DNA of 64,000 nt, taken from assembly GCA_964393035.1 (NCBI GenBank), contig CAYMRX010000005.1, positions 1 through 64,000 of the forward strand, in the 5' to 3' direction. The notes under the pieces were generated by a model. It had not been told where the DNA came from and ran no database searches. It was given only the letters and a program-made list of their open reading frames with translations. How positions within the stretch are numbered: position 1 is the stretch's first letter; each line of letters begins with the position of its first letter. The position numbers and the translations under genes are program-made. Below, in pieces: positions 43,173 through 54,700 of the stretch. Origin of the DNA: Tabrizicola_A sp964393035. Its GTDB lineage: Bacteria; Pseudomonadota; Alphaproteobacteria; Rhodobacterales; Rhodobacteraceae.

Positions 43173-43194
43173 TATCGGCATTGATCCGCCGATA
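43173..43194. promoter_or_regulatory. Inverted repeat upstream of response regulator 2
   Basis: TATCGGC (43173-43179) and GCCGATA (43188-43194), eight-base spacer, in the 192-bp gap between the hybrid kinase and the next regulator. It could be an operator or a weak terminator of the kinase operon. Confidence 0.4.
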
Positions 43195-43278
43195 GGCCGA
43201 TGTTATCTTTTGGGGGTATTTGGTGTCTGCTCGTTTAAAAATGCATTTAAAAATTGCCCGCTAACGGGAGGCATTGAA

Positions 43279-43953
43279 ATGTCGTTGCGACCAGCAACTT
43301 TGGCGTTCGTTGATGATCATCCGGTGCTGCTCTCCGGCATGTGCCAGCTTTTTTCTGCTCTGGATGGCTTCAACGTCGTTGCGGTCGGCAAGTCGGCTCA
43401 GGATGCGGTGGAGATTTCCCAGTCGCATGCGCCGGATGTCATCGTTGTCGATCTGAACATGCCGGGGCGCACGCTTGAGGCGATTGCCAAGGTGGCAAGC
43501 GGCGGGGGAAGCACGCGCTTTGTGGTGTTCACAGCGTCCAACTGCATCGACACGGCCATTGCCGCGCTGGAGGCGGGGGCAAGTGGTTATGTGCTGAAAG
43601 GCAGCACGATTGAGGAATTGACCGAAGCGATCGGTCAGGTTCTGAACGGGGAAACCTACATTACCCCCAGTTTCGCCACCAAAGTCGTGGCGGGTTTGCG
43701 TCAGGCGGCGCGGCGCGTTGCACAGCCGCGCGTGGTGTTTTCCAAGCGCGAGGAGGATGTTTTGCGCCTCTTGCTGCGGGGCCATACCAACAAGGAAATC
43801 GCCGAAGGGCTGTTTATCAGCGACAAGACGGTCAAGCACTATGTGACGGTGCTGATCCAAAAACTGCATGTGCGCAACCGGGTGGAAGTGGTGCTTGCCG
43901 CGCAAGAGCTGGCCAGTTCCGGCGCCTTGCCAGCGGGGGCCTTTATCAACTGA
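43279..43953 (+). CDS. LuxR-family response regulator (NarL type) 2
   Basis: 224 residues: LAFVDDHPVLLSGM, phosphoacceptor D58 in VIVVDLNMPGR, GASGYVLKGSTIEEL and a C-terminal LuxR domain (FSKREEDVLRLLLRGHTNKE, then IAEGLFISDKTVKHYVTVLI). The ATG at 43279 follows GGGAGGCATTGAA. Its 3' end overlaps, tail to tail by 8 bp, the next kinase gene on the minus strand. Confidence 0.94.
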   Translation: MSLRPATLAFVDDHPVLLSGMCQLFSALDGFNVVAVGKSAQDAVEISQSHAPDVIVVDLNMPGRTLEAIAKVASGGGSTRFVVFTASNCIDTAIAALEAGASGYVLKGSTIEELTEAIGQVLNGETYITPSFATKVVAGLRQAARRVAQPRVVFSKREEDVLRLLLRGHTNKEIAEGLFISDKTVKHYVTVLIQKLHVRNRVEVVLAAQELASSGALPAGAFIN

Positions 43954-45349
43954 TCGGCTGGCCCGGGCCCGGCGCTTCGCTGCCAAGCGGCAGCAACACG
44001 GTCAGCACGACCTGCTGCCCCACTGTCTCCAGTTGACACGAGCCGCCAAAGGCATCCAGCCGGCGGCGCATGCCATGCAAGCCAAGACCGTGCCAGACTT
44101 TGCTGCGCGGTCGGTCGGTTGTGGCGGCAAGTGTATTGCGTACGCTGACAAGCAGGATCTTTCCATGCAGATGCACCGCCAGATGGGAGGTGTCACCTTC
44201 GCCATGGTGCAGCGCATTCGACAGCCCTTCTTGAATGACCCGGAACAGGCAGACCGAGCGCGGCGCATCCAGCCGATCCGGCAAGGTGCCGATGTCCAAT
44301 TCGATGTCTTGCCCAGAAAGGCTGCGATGGCGTGTCACGGCCAGATCAATGACGCTGCTGGTGGTCAGATTTTCCACCTCGGGCAGGATCAGCCCCGATG
44401 ACAGGATGCGCAGTTGCGACAGCACATCACGGGCCAGGGCGGCAAAGGTGGTGCCGTCGGGCAGCGTGCCGCGCGCCCCGGATTCTGACATCAGCGACAT
44501 CAGACCCAGAAGTTGCACCGGGCCGTCATGCAATTCGGCGCCGACATGGTTCAACACCTGTTCATTCGATTGCGCGGCATCAAGCCGCGCCTGAACGGCC
44601 TCGCGGCGAAGTTGTTCATTCTGCGCCATCAAGCGGCGTTTCACCAAGAGGCGCGCCTCAAGCTGCTCGCTTTGCCGCACGCTGAGCGCAAGCAGCGCCA
44701 GCATCCCCAAGGTCGCCAAAGCCGTCATCAGCCAGACCGTGCGTTCAACAAAGGCGCGGTCTTGCAGGATCTGGTTCGCAGGTTGATAGATCTCTCCCAC
44801 CGCGACGAACTGGCCGGATTGCGGGTCGTGGATCGGGACGTAGATTTCGAAATACGGATAGGGCAGCGGGTTTTCGCCCGCCTTGGGCCCGCTGGTTTCC
44901 AGCCGCGTGATGGTTTCCCCTGCAAGGGCGATCTTGAGATCGCCGGAGTCGTGCATGTCGGGCGTGTCGTCCTGAATGCTGGAAAACAGCAAGTCTCCGT
45001 GCGGCGACCAGATGCGCAGCGTCACATCTGCCGCGGTGCCGGAATGGTTCTGGATAACCTCGGCAATCGCGGCACGCACCGCCTCGGAGATCGGGTCCTC
45101 GCTGCGTTGCGCCAGCGCATAGGGGGCAAGCAGCTTGTCCACATAGACCGCGCCGATTTCGCCCAGCGAATGAAGTTGCAAGGCCCGGTAGCGATTGATG
45201 ATGAACAGACCCAGGCCGATCATCATCAGCAGCACCGCAAAGGTCATGAAGGCGGCAAGCCGCCGCGGGGGCAGGCTGCGGCCCGCAAGCACGCGGCCTG
45301 ACGATTCGTCATCGGTCGGAACCGAAGGGGGGGCCGGATTATCCATCAT
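43946..45349 (-). CDS. Sensor histidine kinase (DegS/NarX HisKA_3 type)
   Basis: 467 residues with two membrane helices (about 31-53 and 205-225) around a periplasmic domain. A linker follows, then the HisKA_3 box AELHDGPVQLLGL with H274 and an ATPase domain with FRVIQEGLSNALHHGEGD and VWHGLGLHGMRRRL. This class phosphorylates NarL/LuxR-type regulators such as the two encoded nearby. The start is at 45349 or the next codon. Divergent from the giant peroxidase gene across 382 bp. Confidence 0.92.
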   Translation of the reverse strand: MMDNPAPPSVPTDDESSGRVLAGRSLPPRRLAAFMTFAVLLMMIGLGLFIINRYRALQLHSLGEIGAVYVDKLLAPYALAQRSEDPISEAVRAAIAEVIQNHSGTAADVTLRIWSPHGDLLFSSIQDDTPDMHDSGDLKIALAGETITRLETSGPKAGENPLPYPYFEIYVPIHDPQSGQFVAVGEIYQPANQILQDRAFVERTVWLMTALATLGMLALLALSVRQSEQLEARLLVKRRLMAQNEQLRREAVQARLDAAQSNEQVLNHVGAELHDGPVQLLGLMSLMSESGARGTLPDGTTFAALARDVLSQLRILSSGLILPEVENLTTSSVIDLAVTRHRSLSGQDIELDIGTLPDRLDAPRSVCLFRVIQEGLSNALHHGEGDTSHLAVHLHGKILLVSVRNTLAATTDRPRSKVWHGLGLHGMRRRLDAFGGSCQLETVGQQVVLTVLLPLGSEAPGPGQPIS

Positions 45350-45731
45350 GGTTCAGACCGCCCGGTGCGTTGCGCCGATTCGGAAGAAACAAGGTATTTC
45401 GGAAAAAGTTCCAGCATCATCAACCATATGTAATTGCTCAATATTATTAACAAATCCTTAATAACATCTCCAAGCGGACATGGGACCAAGGTCTTAAGCG
45501 CGTTCGGACTAAAGTCTACAATCCAGATATACCAATTTCGCCGCGCCGTCAGCGACCTTTGGTGCTTCCGCCAGTTCGGGCCACATGCAAGCATAACAGG
45601 GTGTTGGGGGAATTTTACGGCCACTTTTGATCGCGTATAGCTTGCCACGGATCAATGGCGGTCCCGTCCCATTTCGCTTCATCAATTTTATCCTCGTCGC
45701 CATGGGCGGCGGGGTCTGGGGGAGATTTGTT
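45350..45731. promoter_or_regulatory. Divergent intergenic region before the peroxidase gene
   Basis: 382 bp, AT-richer in its first half. It holds a perfect inverted repeat TTATTAA (45444-45450) and TTAATAA (45458-45464). Nothing else coding is recognised. It must carry promoters for both the kinase (minus) and the peroxidase (plus). GGGGGAGA at about 45717-45724 is the peroxidase ribosome site. Confidence 0.6.
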
Positions 45732-48700
45732 ATGACCGTTAAGCTCAATGTCGCTGACCTTGATTTCATCCTGCGTCAGATCAAGATCAGTGAGGCCCAT
45801 GCCGCCGGAACGCCGCTGACTGAAATATGGGTCGATGGCAACGGCAATGTCGTGCCGGCAGGAACGGTGGGCGCACTGCCCGCTATTTCTGACCCGCTTG
45901 TACCTTACGGTCTGCGCACGGTCGATGGCAGTTACAACAATGTCGTCGAAGGGCGGGAAACCTGGGGCGCGGCAGATCAGGCCATGCCGCGGCTTCTCGA
46001 TCCCAATTTCCGCAATGACATGGACGGCGATGTGATGCCGCTTGGCCCGCCCGGCGGGCCTGCGGTCACCAACACCAATTACGGTGTGATCGGCGTGCCT
46101 TCGGCGGGGAATGGCGGCAATACCGGCAATGTGGCCGATGCCGATCCGCGCATCATCTCGAACCTCGTGGTGGATCAGTCGATCAACAACCCCGCCGCCG
46201 TCGAAGCCTGGTTTGCCAGCGAGGCGGCCCTTGCGGCCTTTCATCTGCGCTATGGAGAGGATGCGATTCCGGTGCGCCCCGGCGAGGGGATCGCACAGCC
46301 ATTGCTGGCCAATGCGGATTTTGAGGTGCAATCCATGGCCGACGGCGCGCCGGGGGTCATCACGGATGCCTTGGGCAATTACACCATCGGCGCCCCGAAC
46401 GGCTGGACCCTGACCGGCGGCACGGGCGGGGTGGTCGCCCCGGCGGCTGCGGTGACGGATGCAGGCGGTCATACCGGGCCGAACGTGGCCTGGCTGACGG
46501 GCGGTGCCACCTTGGCGCAATCCTCTGGCCTTTTGGCCGAAGGCGTCGCCTATACACTGAACTTTCGGGTGGGGGACCGCACCGATCAGGTCTGGTCAGG
46601 CGGCACAGCCCGCTTGATGGCGGTTTCGGCCGATGGCCTGACCACGGTGTTCCTATCGCAGACCACGCTGCCGACCCCGGCCGATGGGCAATGGACGGCC
46701 GTCTCGCTGTCCACGACGGCCATCCCGGCCGCGCTTGATGGCTATACCTTGCGTGTAGAAATCCAGCAGACGGGGGGTGCCCAAGTGCTGGTCGATCAGG
46801 TCGAAGTCACGGCCTCGTCGTCGCAGGGCAATATGATCGAGATCGACAACACCGATCTGGCCTCTTTGCCCAACATCGCGCCTGATGACGGCATTTCGGC
46901 CCCCTTCAATGCCTGGATGACCTTCTTTGGCCAATTCTTTGACCACGGGCTGGACCTTATCAGCAAGGGCGGCAACGGCACCGTCTTTGTGCCGCTGCAA
47001 GCGGATGACCCGCTGGTGCTGGGCGCGGACGGGATTGCCGGAACAACCGATGACCTGCCGAACCATTTGCGCTTTATGGCATTGACCCGGTCTACCCCGG
47101 TTGCCGGGCCGGGGGCGGATGGGGTTCTGGGCACGGCGGATGACACCGCGCATGAAGGCCAGAACGTGACCACGCCCTATGTGGATCAGAACCAGACCTA
47201 TACCTCGCATGCCTCGCATCAGGTGTTCTTGCGCGAATATGAGATGAGGGAAGTTTCGCCCGGTGTCTTTGAGCCCGTGGCGACGGGCAAATTGCTGGAC
47301 CATGCCGGGGGCGGGCTGGCCACATGGGCCGATGTCAAGGCACAGGCGCGCAACCTTCTGGGGATCGAGCTGACCGATGGCGATGTGCTGAACATCCCGC
47401 TGTTGCGCACCGACGCCTATGGCGCGTTCATCCGCGGGCCGAATGGCTTGCCGCAGATCGTGACGGGGCTTGGTCTGGATGGCATCCCGAACACTGCGGA
47501 TGATGAGGTGGAAGAAGGCAACCTGACGGCCCCGGTCAATACCTTTAGCGCCGGGGCCGTGCGCATCGGGCATGCCTTCCTTGATGACATCGCCCATAAC
47601 GCCAACCCCTTCAACAGCCAGACCGGCGCGCTGAAAACCGCTGATGCCGACAGCGTTCTGGGCCTTGGCACTCCGGGAAGATATGACAATGAGCTTCTGG
47701 ACCGCCACTTCATCACCGGCGACGGGCGCGGCAACGAAAACATCGGGCTGACCTCGGTCCACCATGTGTTCCACTCGGAGCACAACCGGCAAGTTGCCTC
47801 GCAGCAGTTGGAAATCCTGTCCTCGGGGAACATGGGCTTCATCAACGAATGGCTGGAAACCGACATCGGCGGTCTGCCTGCCGGATTCGAGACGATGACC
47901 GCGCTGCAACAGCAGGCCTTTGCCGAGACGTTGGACTGGAACGGCGAGCGGCTGTTTCAAGCGGCGCGTTTCGCGACCGAGATGCAATATCAGCACCTGG
48001 TGTTCGAGGAATTCGCCCGCAAGGTTCATCCCAACATCGAACCCTTCGTCTTCAATGCGGTGACAGATATCAACCCGGCGATCTTTGCTGAATTTGCCAA
48101 TGTTGTGTACCGCTTTGGCCATTCGATGCTGACCGATGGCATGCCGCGGGTCTTTGCCGATGGCACCGGCGACAACATGGGCCTGATCGGCTCCTTCCTG
48201 AACCCGGTCGCCTTCGACAATGACGGCGCGCTCAGCGCCGATGACGCGGCGGGTGCGGTGATCCTTGGCATGACGGCCGAGCGCGGCAATGCGATTGACG
48301 AATTCGTCGTCAGTTCGCTGCGCAACAACCTTCTGGGCCTGCCGCTTGATCTGGCGGCGCTGAACATCGCCCGTGGCCGCGATACCGGAATCCCGAGCTT
48401 CAACGATGCCCGCGCCCAGCTTTTTGCCCAGACCAATTCCGTCTGGCTGAAGCCCTATGACTCCTGGGTCGATCTGGCGGCCAATCTGAAAACGCCGATG
48501 ACGGTGGTCAACCTGATCGCCGCCTATGGCACCCATGCCACGATTCTGGCTGAGACCACGCTGGAGGGCAAACGCCTTGCGGCCTTTGATCTGGTCTTTG
48601 GGGGAGGCGCCGTTTCCGACGCCGACCGGTTGAATTTCCTCAACAGCCGCAATGGCTGGACCTCCGACACCAATGGTCTGAACGACATCGACCTTTGGGT

Positions 48701-51700
48701 GGGCGGCATGGCCGAACGGATCATGCCCTTTGGCGGCATGCTGGGTTCGACCTTTACCGCCGTCTTTGAAGCGCAGCTTGAAGCGTTGCAGTTTGGCGAC
48801 CGCTTCTATTACCTCAGCCGGACTCAGGGGCAGAATCTTCTGAACCAGCTTGAGCAGAACTCTTTCTCGAAAATGCTGCTGGCCAATTCGGGCCTTGCTG
48901 ACCCCGGTGCGGATGGCATCCGGGGTACGGCAGACGACATTGTGACCCATCATATTGGGGTCGATTCCTTTGCCCGTTACGATTTTGTGCTGGAAGTGGA
49001 CCCGGAAAATCAATTGATCTCCGACCCTGTCGGCAATGATCCTGTCCTTGAGGGGATGGGGCTGGGCAAGGTGGTGCGCGATGACAATTACATTCGCTTC
49101 TCCGGTGGCGAGCATATCGTGGTCGGAGGCACCAGTGGCAATGATACGATCTTCACCAGCGATGGCGATGATGGCATCTGGGGCGACGCGGGGAACGATT
49201 ACATCCAGTCCGGCTTTGGGGTCGATCTGGTGAACGGCGGCGGTGGCAATGACATCCTGATCGACGATGGCGACGAGGCCGACTTCCTGAAGGGCGAGGA
49301 GGGCGATGATGTCATCGCCACCTCCTCGGGTCTGGATATCGTGATGGGGGGCGACGGCAAGGATGTCGTCTATCTTGGCACCGATTCCTCGGAAATCTTT
49401 GGCGGCGCGGGCGACGACTTCCTGATGGGAGGCGAAGGCCACGACAACCTCATGGGCAACGAGGGCAACGACTGGATGGAGGGCGGGAACGGCTTTGACG
49501 TGACCGCCGGTGACAACACCGAGTTGTTCTTCAACAGCCGCATCATTGGCCATGATGTGATGTTTGCCGGCAGCGACGAACATGATTTCGACGCGGAATC
49601 CGGCGATGACATCATGGTTCAGGGCGAAAGCGTGATACGCAACGAAGGCATGTTCGGCTTTGACTGGGCCACCTACAAGGGGGTGCAGACCGCCGCCGAC
49701 GCCGATCTGCGCATCCGCATCTTCACCACCGATCAGCAAGACATCCTGCGCAACCGCTTTGACAAGGTCGAGGCACTGTCGGGCTGGGCACAGAACGATG
49801 TGCTGTTGGGCGATGATCGCGTGGCGCCGGGGTCGATCCTGCCCGGTGCCGGGGCGAATGAGGCCGTTCTGTTCAACGATGGGTTGGATCAGGCCGGCAT
49901 TGACCGCATCGCGGGTCTGGAAGATCTGGTGACGTTGCAACCCGGCCAGATCTATTGGGAGGCCGGCAATATCATCCTTGGTGGCGGCGGGTCTGACAGC
50001 ATCGCCGGCAATGGCGGGGATGATATTCTGGACGGTGACCGCTGGTTGAATGTGCGTATCCGCATCACCGGCAACCCCGGTGACGCGAATCTGGCCGAAA
50101 ATGAAATCGCTACGGTCGATACGCTGCGCCATGTCTTCACCGCAACCGATGCCCCTGTGGCGTCTTGGGTCGGCAAGAGTGTGTTCGAGCTGATGGTGTC
50201 GCGCGTCATCGCGCCGTCCCAGATGCATATCGTGCGGGAATTGCTGGATGGGGGTCAGGCGGCCGATACGGATGTGGCGATCTTCAACGATGATGTCGAC
50301 CAATACACCATCACCTACTTGCCCGATGGCTCGGTGCGCATCGCGCATACCGGCTTTGGCACCAATGTCGATGTCCTCATCAATGATGGCGTCGATACCT
50401 TGCACAACATCGAATTCGTGCAGTTCCGCGATGGTGTCGTGGACATCCGGCAACTCCCGGCGACCGGCCAGCCGGTGATCAGCGATCTGACCCCGACCGA
50501 AGGGCAGACGCTGACGGTCAACCTCGCCGGGATTGCCGATCCCAACGGCATTGCCAGCGCGATTGCGGTGCAATGGCAGTCGCTTAACGGCGCGAACTGG
50601 GTGGATATCCCCTTCGCGACGGGGACCAGCTTTACGCCGGATGATCCGCTGCTTTTCGACTTCAACGGGCAGCAGGTCGGGCGCCAGTTGCGCGCGGTGG
50701 CGAGCTTCACCGATGGCTTTGGCCATGTGGAAACCGTGATCTCGGCCCCGACGGCCGTGGTGGGAGATAACTTTACCGGCAGCGCTCTGGCGCTGAATTT
50801 CACCGGCACGGCGGGCGACGATATTGCGGTGGGCAACAGTCCAAGCTTCTTCAGCACTGGTGCCAACGTGATGAACGGCAATGCCGGGGCAGACAGCCTG
50901 TCTGGCCTTGGCGGCAATGACACGCTGAACGGTGGCGATGGCAATGACACGCTGGACGGCGGGACGGGCGTTGATACGGTGACGGGCGGCAATGGGCTGG
51001 ATCTCATCCGTCTCAACTTCACCACGGGCGCCGGGGGGCGTGACAGAGTTGATGGTGGCGCCGATGAGGACACCGTTGCGATCACCGGTGCTGCGAACGC
51101 TGAAACCTTCCGCATCTACACCAAGTCCGCGGCGGAAGCCGCAGGCATGACCGGCTTCGCCCTGACGACCGAGATTGTCATCACCCGCAATGGCACCAAC
51201 AACGCCGCCATCGTGGCCGAGTTGGACAATATCGAGGAGATTATCATCAACACGCTGGACGTCAGCGCCAATGACGGCAATGGCGCACCCAATGGCGGGA
51301 CGAACAGCGGCGATACCATTCTGGTGATTGGCGACTTTGCCCTCACCAGCCTGAATTACAGCACAATCACCATCAACGGCTCTGCCGCCAATGACACGAT
51401 CGACATTTCCGCCTTCTCCTCGGCGCATCGGGTGGTGTTCCGCAGTGCAGGTGGCAGCGACGTGATCGTTGGCAGCCTGCGGCCGCAGGATGTGATTGAT
51501 CTTGGCAGCGGCACGCCGGTTGTCACGCAGCTTGGCAATGGCATGACCAGGGTCGATGTCGGCACCAACAGCGTGACCTTCCGCGCGCCGAATGGCCTGC
51601 CGACGATCCCCGGTCTGGATTCGGGCGATGATAACGAGGCAAACGGCGGCTTTGTCCTGACGGCGCGTGATCTTGCCGGGCTGAAGAACCTCGTCAACGG

Positions 51701-54700
51701 CCGCCCGGCCTTTGACGATGACGACGACACCGAGGGCGTGGCCGGGGTGCGCCAATTGTCCGGGGCTGGAAATAACGAAGACAACCCGGATTTTGGCACG
51801 GCCGGAACCCCGTTCATCCGCCTGACCGAGGCGCATTATGGCGCGCCCGATGCCAATGGCAATCGCGCCATCAACCCGCTGTTCGACGGGCTTGACCCCC
51901 GCGCGATTTCCAATGCGCTGGGCAGCCAAGAGGCGGACCTTGCCCCCAATGCCAAGGGTGCCAGCACGTTGTTCATGGCCTTTGGCCAATATTTCGACCA
52001 CGGGCTGGATTTCATCGCCAAGAATGCGGCCTATGGCACCATCGAAATCGGCGGTCCCGGCATGGTGCGGGCGCCGGGCTCGGACAACCCGGCCGATCTG
52101 ACGCGGGCGGCGGTGGACCATATCGACGCGAATGGCGTGCCGCAGCACCTCAACATGACCTCGCCCTATGTCGATCAGAACCAGGCCTATGGCAGCCACG
52201 AGCTTGTCGGCCAGTTCCTGCGCGAAAGCGACGGGGCGCAGGGGTTCGGCATGCGGCTTGTGCAGGGTGAGGCCGATCCGTCTGATCCCGATTTCAACCT
52301 GTTGCCCACGCTGCGCGACCTGATCCTGCATCATTGGGAGGCGAACACCGTCTTCCGTGATCCCGGCCTGCCGGGCGGCGAGATTGCCTTCCGCGATCAT
52401 TACGCGGGGCTGGTCGATGGGGCCGGGGTGGTCAACGGTGCCATGGTTGCAGGTTTGGCCGGCAACTTCATGGGCTCTGGCCAGCCGCTTTTGCTGGATG
52501 CCAATCCCTTTGTCGGTTTGCTGGATCACCGGGTTGCAGGCGATGGCCGTGCGAATGAGAATTTTGCTCTGACCTCGGTGCATACCATCTGGGCGCGCAA
52601 CCATAATTTCCATGTTGAAAACCTGATGGCCCAAGGTTTCGAGGGCAGCCAGGAAGAAGTGTTCCAAGCTGCCAAGATGCTGAACGAAAGCGACTATCAG
52701 CGCGTGGTGTTCAATGAATTCGCCGATATGTTGCTGGGCGGGCTGCGCAGTTCAGAAGGCGATATCGGCAGCCATGGCTGGGATGGTTACAACCCCGATA
52801 CGGATGCGCGGATCAGCCATGAATTCGCCGCCGCCGTCTACCGGGTCGGGCATTCGCTGATCGGCCAGACCTTGCAGGTGATCGGGGAGGATGGGCAGCC
52901 CATGCAGGTGCCGCTCTATGATGCCTTCCTGAACCCGACAAACGCGGCGGGTGCCTTCACCGGTCCCTTGCCGGCGGGCTATGTGCCGCAACCGGGTTAT
53001 GCCCAGCATGGCGTTGCCGCGATCCTGGCCGGCACCGCGACCCAAGCGGCCGAGGAGGTGGACTACAACATCGTCGATGCGGTGCGGAATGATCTTGTCC
53101 GCATCAACGCCGACCTCTTTGCCTTCAACGTCGCCCGTGGCTGGGATCTTGGGCTGGGCACGTTGAATCAGGTGCGGGCTGACCTGATGGCCTCGACCGA
53201 TCCCTATATCCGGCAGGCGGTTGGTTTTGCCGGAGATCTGACGCCCTATACAAGTTGGGCCGATTTCAAGGCCCGCAATGGCCTCAGCGATGCGGTGATT
53301 GCGCAGTTCCAGACCGCCTATCCCGATCTGGTGCTGACAACGCCCGAAGACATTGCCGCCTTCATGGCGGTCAATCCGGACATCGTGCTGCACGATGGCC
53401 CGGCGGGAAGCAAGATCGTCTCGGGCATTGATCGGTTGGATCTTTGGGTCGGCGGCCTTGCCGAAAGCCATGTGCTGGGTGGCATGGTGGGCCAGACCTT
53501 CTGGGTCGTCCTGCACGAGCAATTCGACCGGCTGCAGGAAGGGGATCGGTTCTATTACACCGACCGCTTTGATAACTTCGACTTCTACGCAACCTTTGGC
53601 GAGGACACGACCTTTGCCAATATCATCAGCCGCAACTCCAGCCTGGACAACCTGGATGGCACAGCCTTTGAGGCCAATGCCGACGAGGAGGATGAGGAGG
53701 ACGATGGCACCGTTGGCGGCGATGACGACGACAATGAAGATGACGACACTGGCAACGGCGACGATGAGGGTGACGACGAAGACGACGGCGACACCGGAAG
53801 CGGCGGCGAGACCGACGAAGACGACAGCGATCAGGATGGCGACGACGACGCCGACGATGATGATTGCGACGACGACCACACCGACTCCGACGACGAGGAT
53901 GACGATGTCGTAACCCCGCCGCCGTCGGGCGACACTGGCGGCGCGGTGGTTCCGCCGCTGGCTGCGGCCGGGGTCGTGGTCGGTACTGCTGCGGGCGAGG
54001 CCCTGTTTGGCACCGCGGCGGCCGACAACATCATGGGCTTGGCGGGCCGTGACATGCTCTTTGCCGGGGACGGGGCCGACAATGTGCTGGGCGGCGCTGG
54101 CAATGACATGATCTTTGGCGATGGCGGCGATGACCGGTTGTTCGGGGAGGACGGCGACGACTTCTTCGAAGCGGGTGCGGGCAATGACTTCGTTGTCGGC
54201 GGCGTGGGTCAGGACAGCTTTGCGGCCACGATCGGCGACGGCAACGACGTCTATTACGGCGACGAAGTTTCCGGTGGGACCGAAAGCGACACGCTGGACA
54301 TGTCGCGCATTCAGGCCAACGTCACGGCCGATCTGGGATCGGCAGGGACGGGCCGCGGCTTGGCGGGCAGCACCCAGTCCGGGCAGGATGTGTTGTGGAG
54401 CATCGAGAACTTCATCGGCGGCAGCGGGGATGATGTCATCACCGCGGGTCGGGCGGCGAACCAGATCGACGGCGGTGCCGGTAGCGACACCTACCGCTTC
54501 CTGTCGGCCGAAGATGCCAATGGCGACACCATCCTGTCCTTCCAGCCGGGGGATCGGGTTGACCTGTCGCAGATCGACGCCAATGGCTCGGGCGCAGGTG
54601 ACACCAGTTTCACGCTGGTTTCGGGCGCCTTGACCGGGGTCGGCCAGTTGCTGGTCAGCCATGAAATGCGCGAGGACGGCGAATACACGGTCATTCATGG

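Noticed and set aside
47750..52620. Loss of the REHNR motif (SEHNR in domain 1, RNHNF in domain 2) as evidence of dead peroxidase domains
   Set aside because: In this family the catalytic distal Arg belongs to the R-x-x-E motif about 15 residues earlier, which is intact in both domains.
46653..52667. A 2004-codon open frame on the minus strand opposite the giant peroxidase
   Set aside because: It is a shadow of a highly biased GC-rich coding strand; the plus frame has full peroxidase and RTX motifs and the minus translation shows no recognisable domain.
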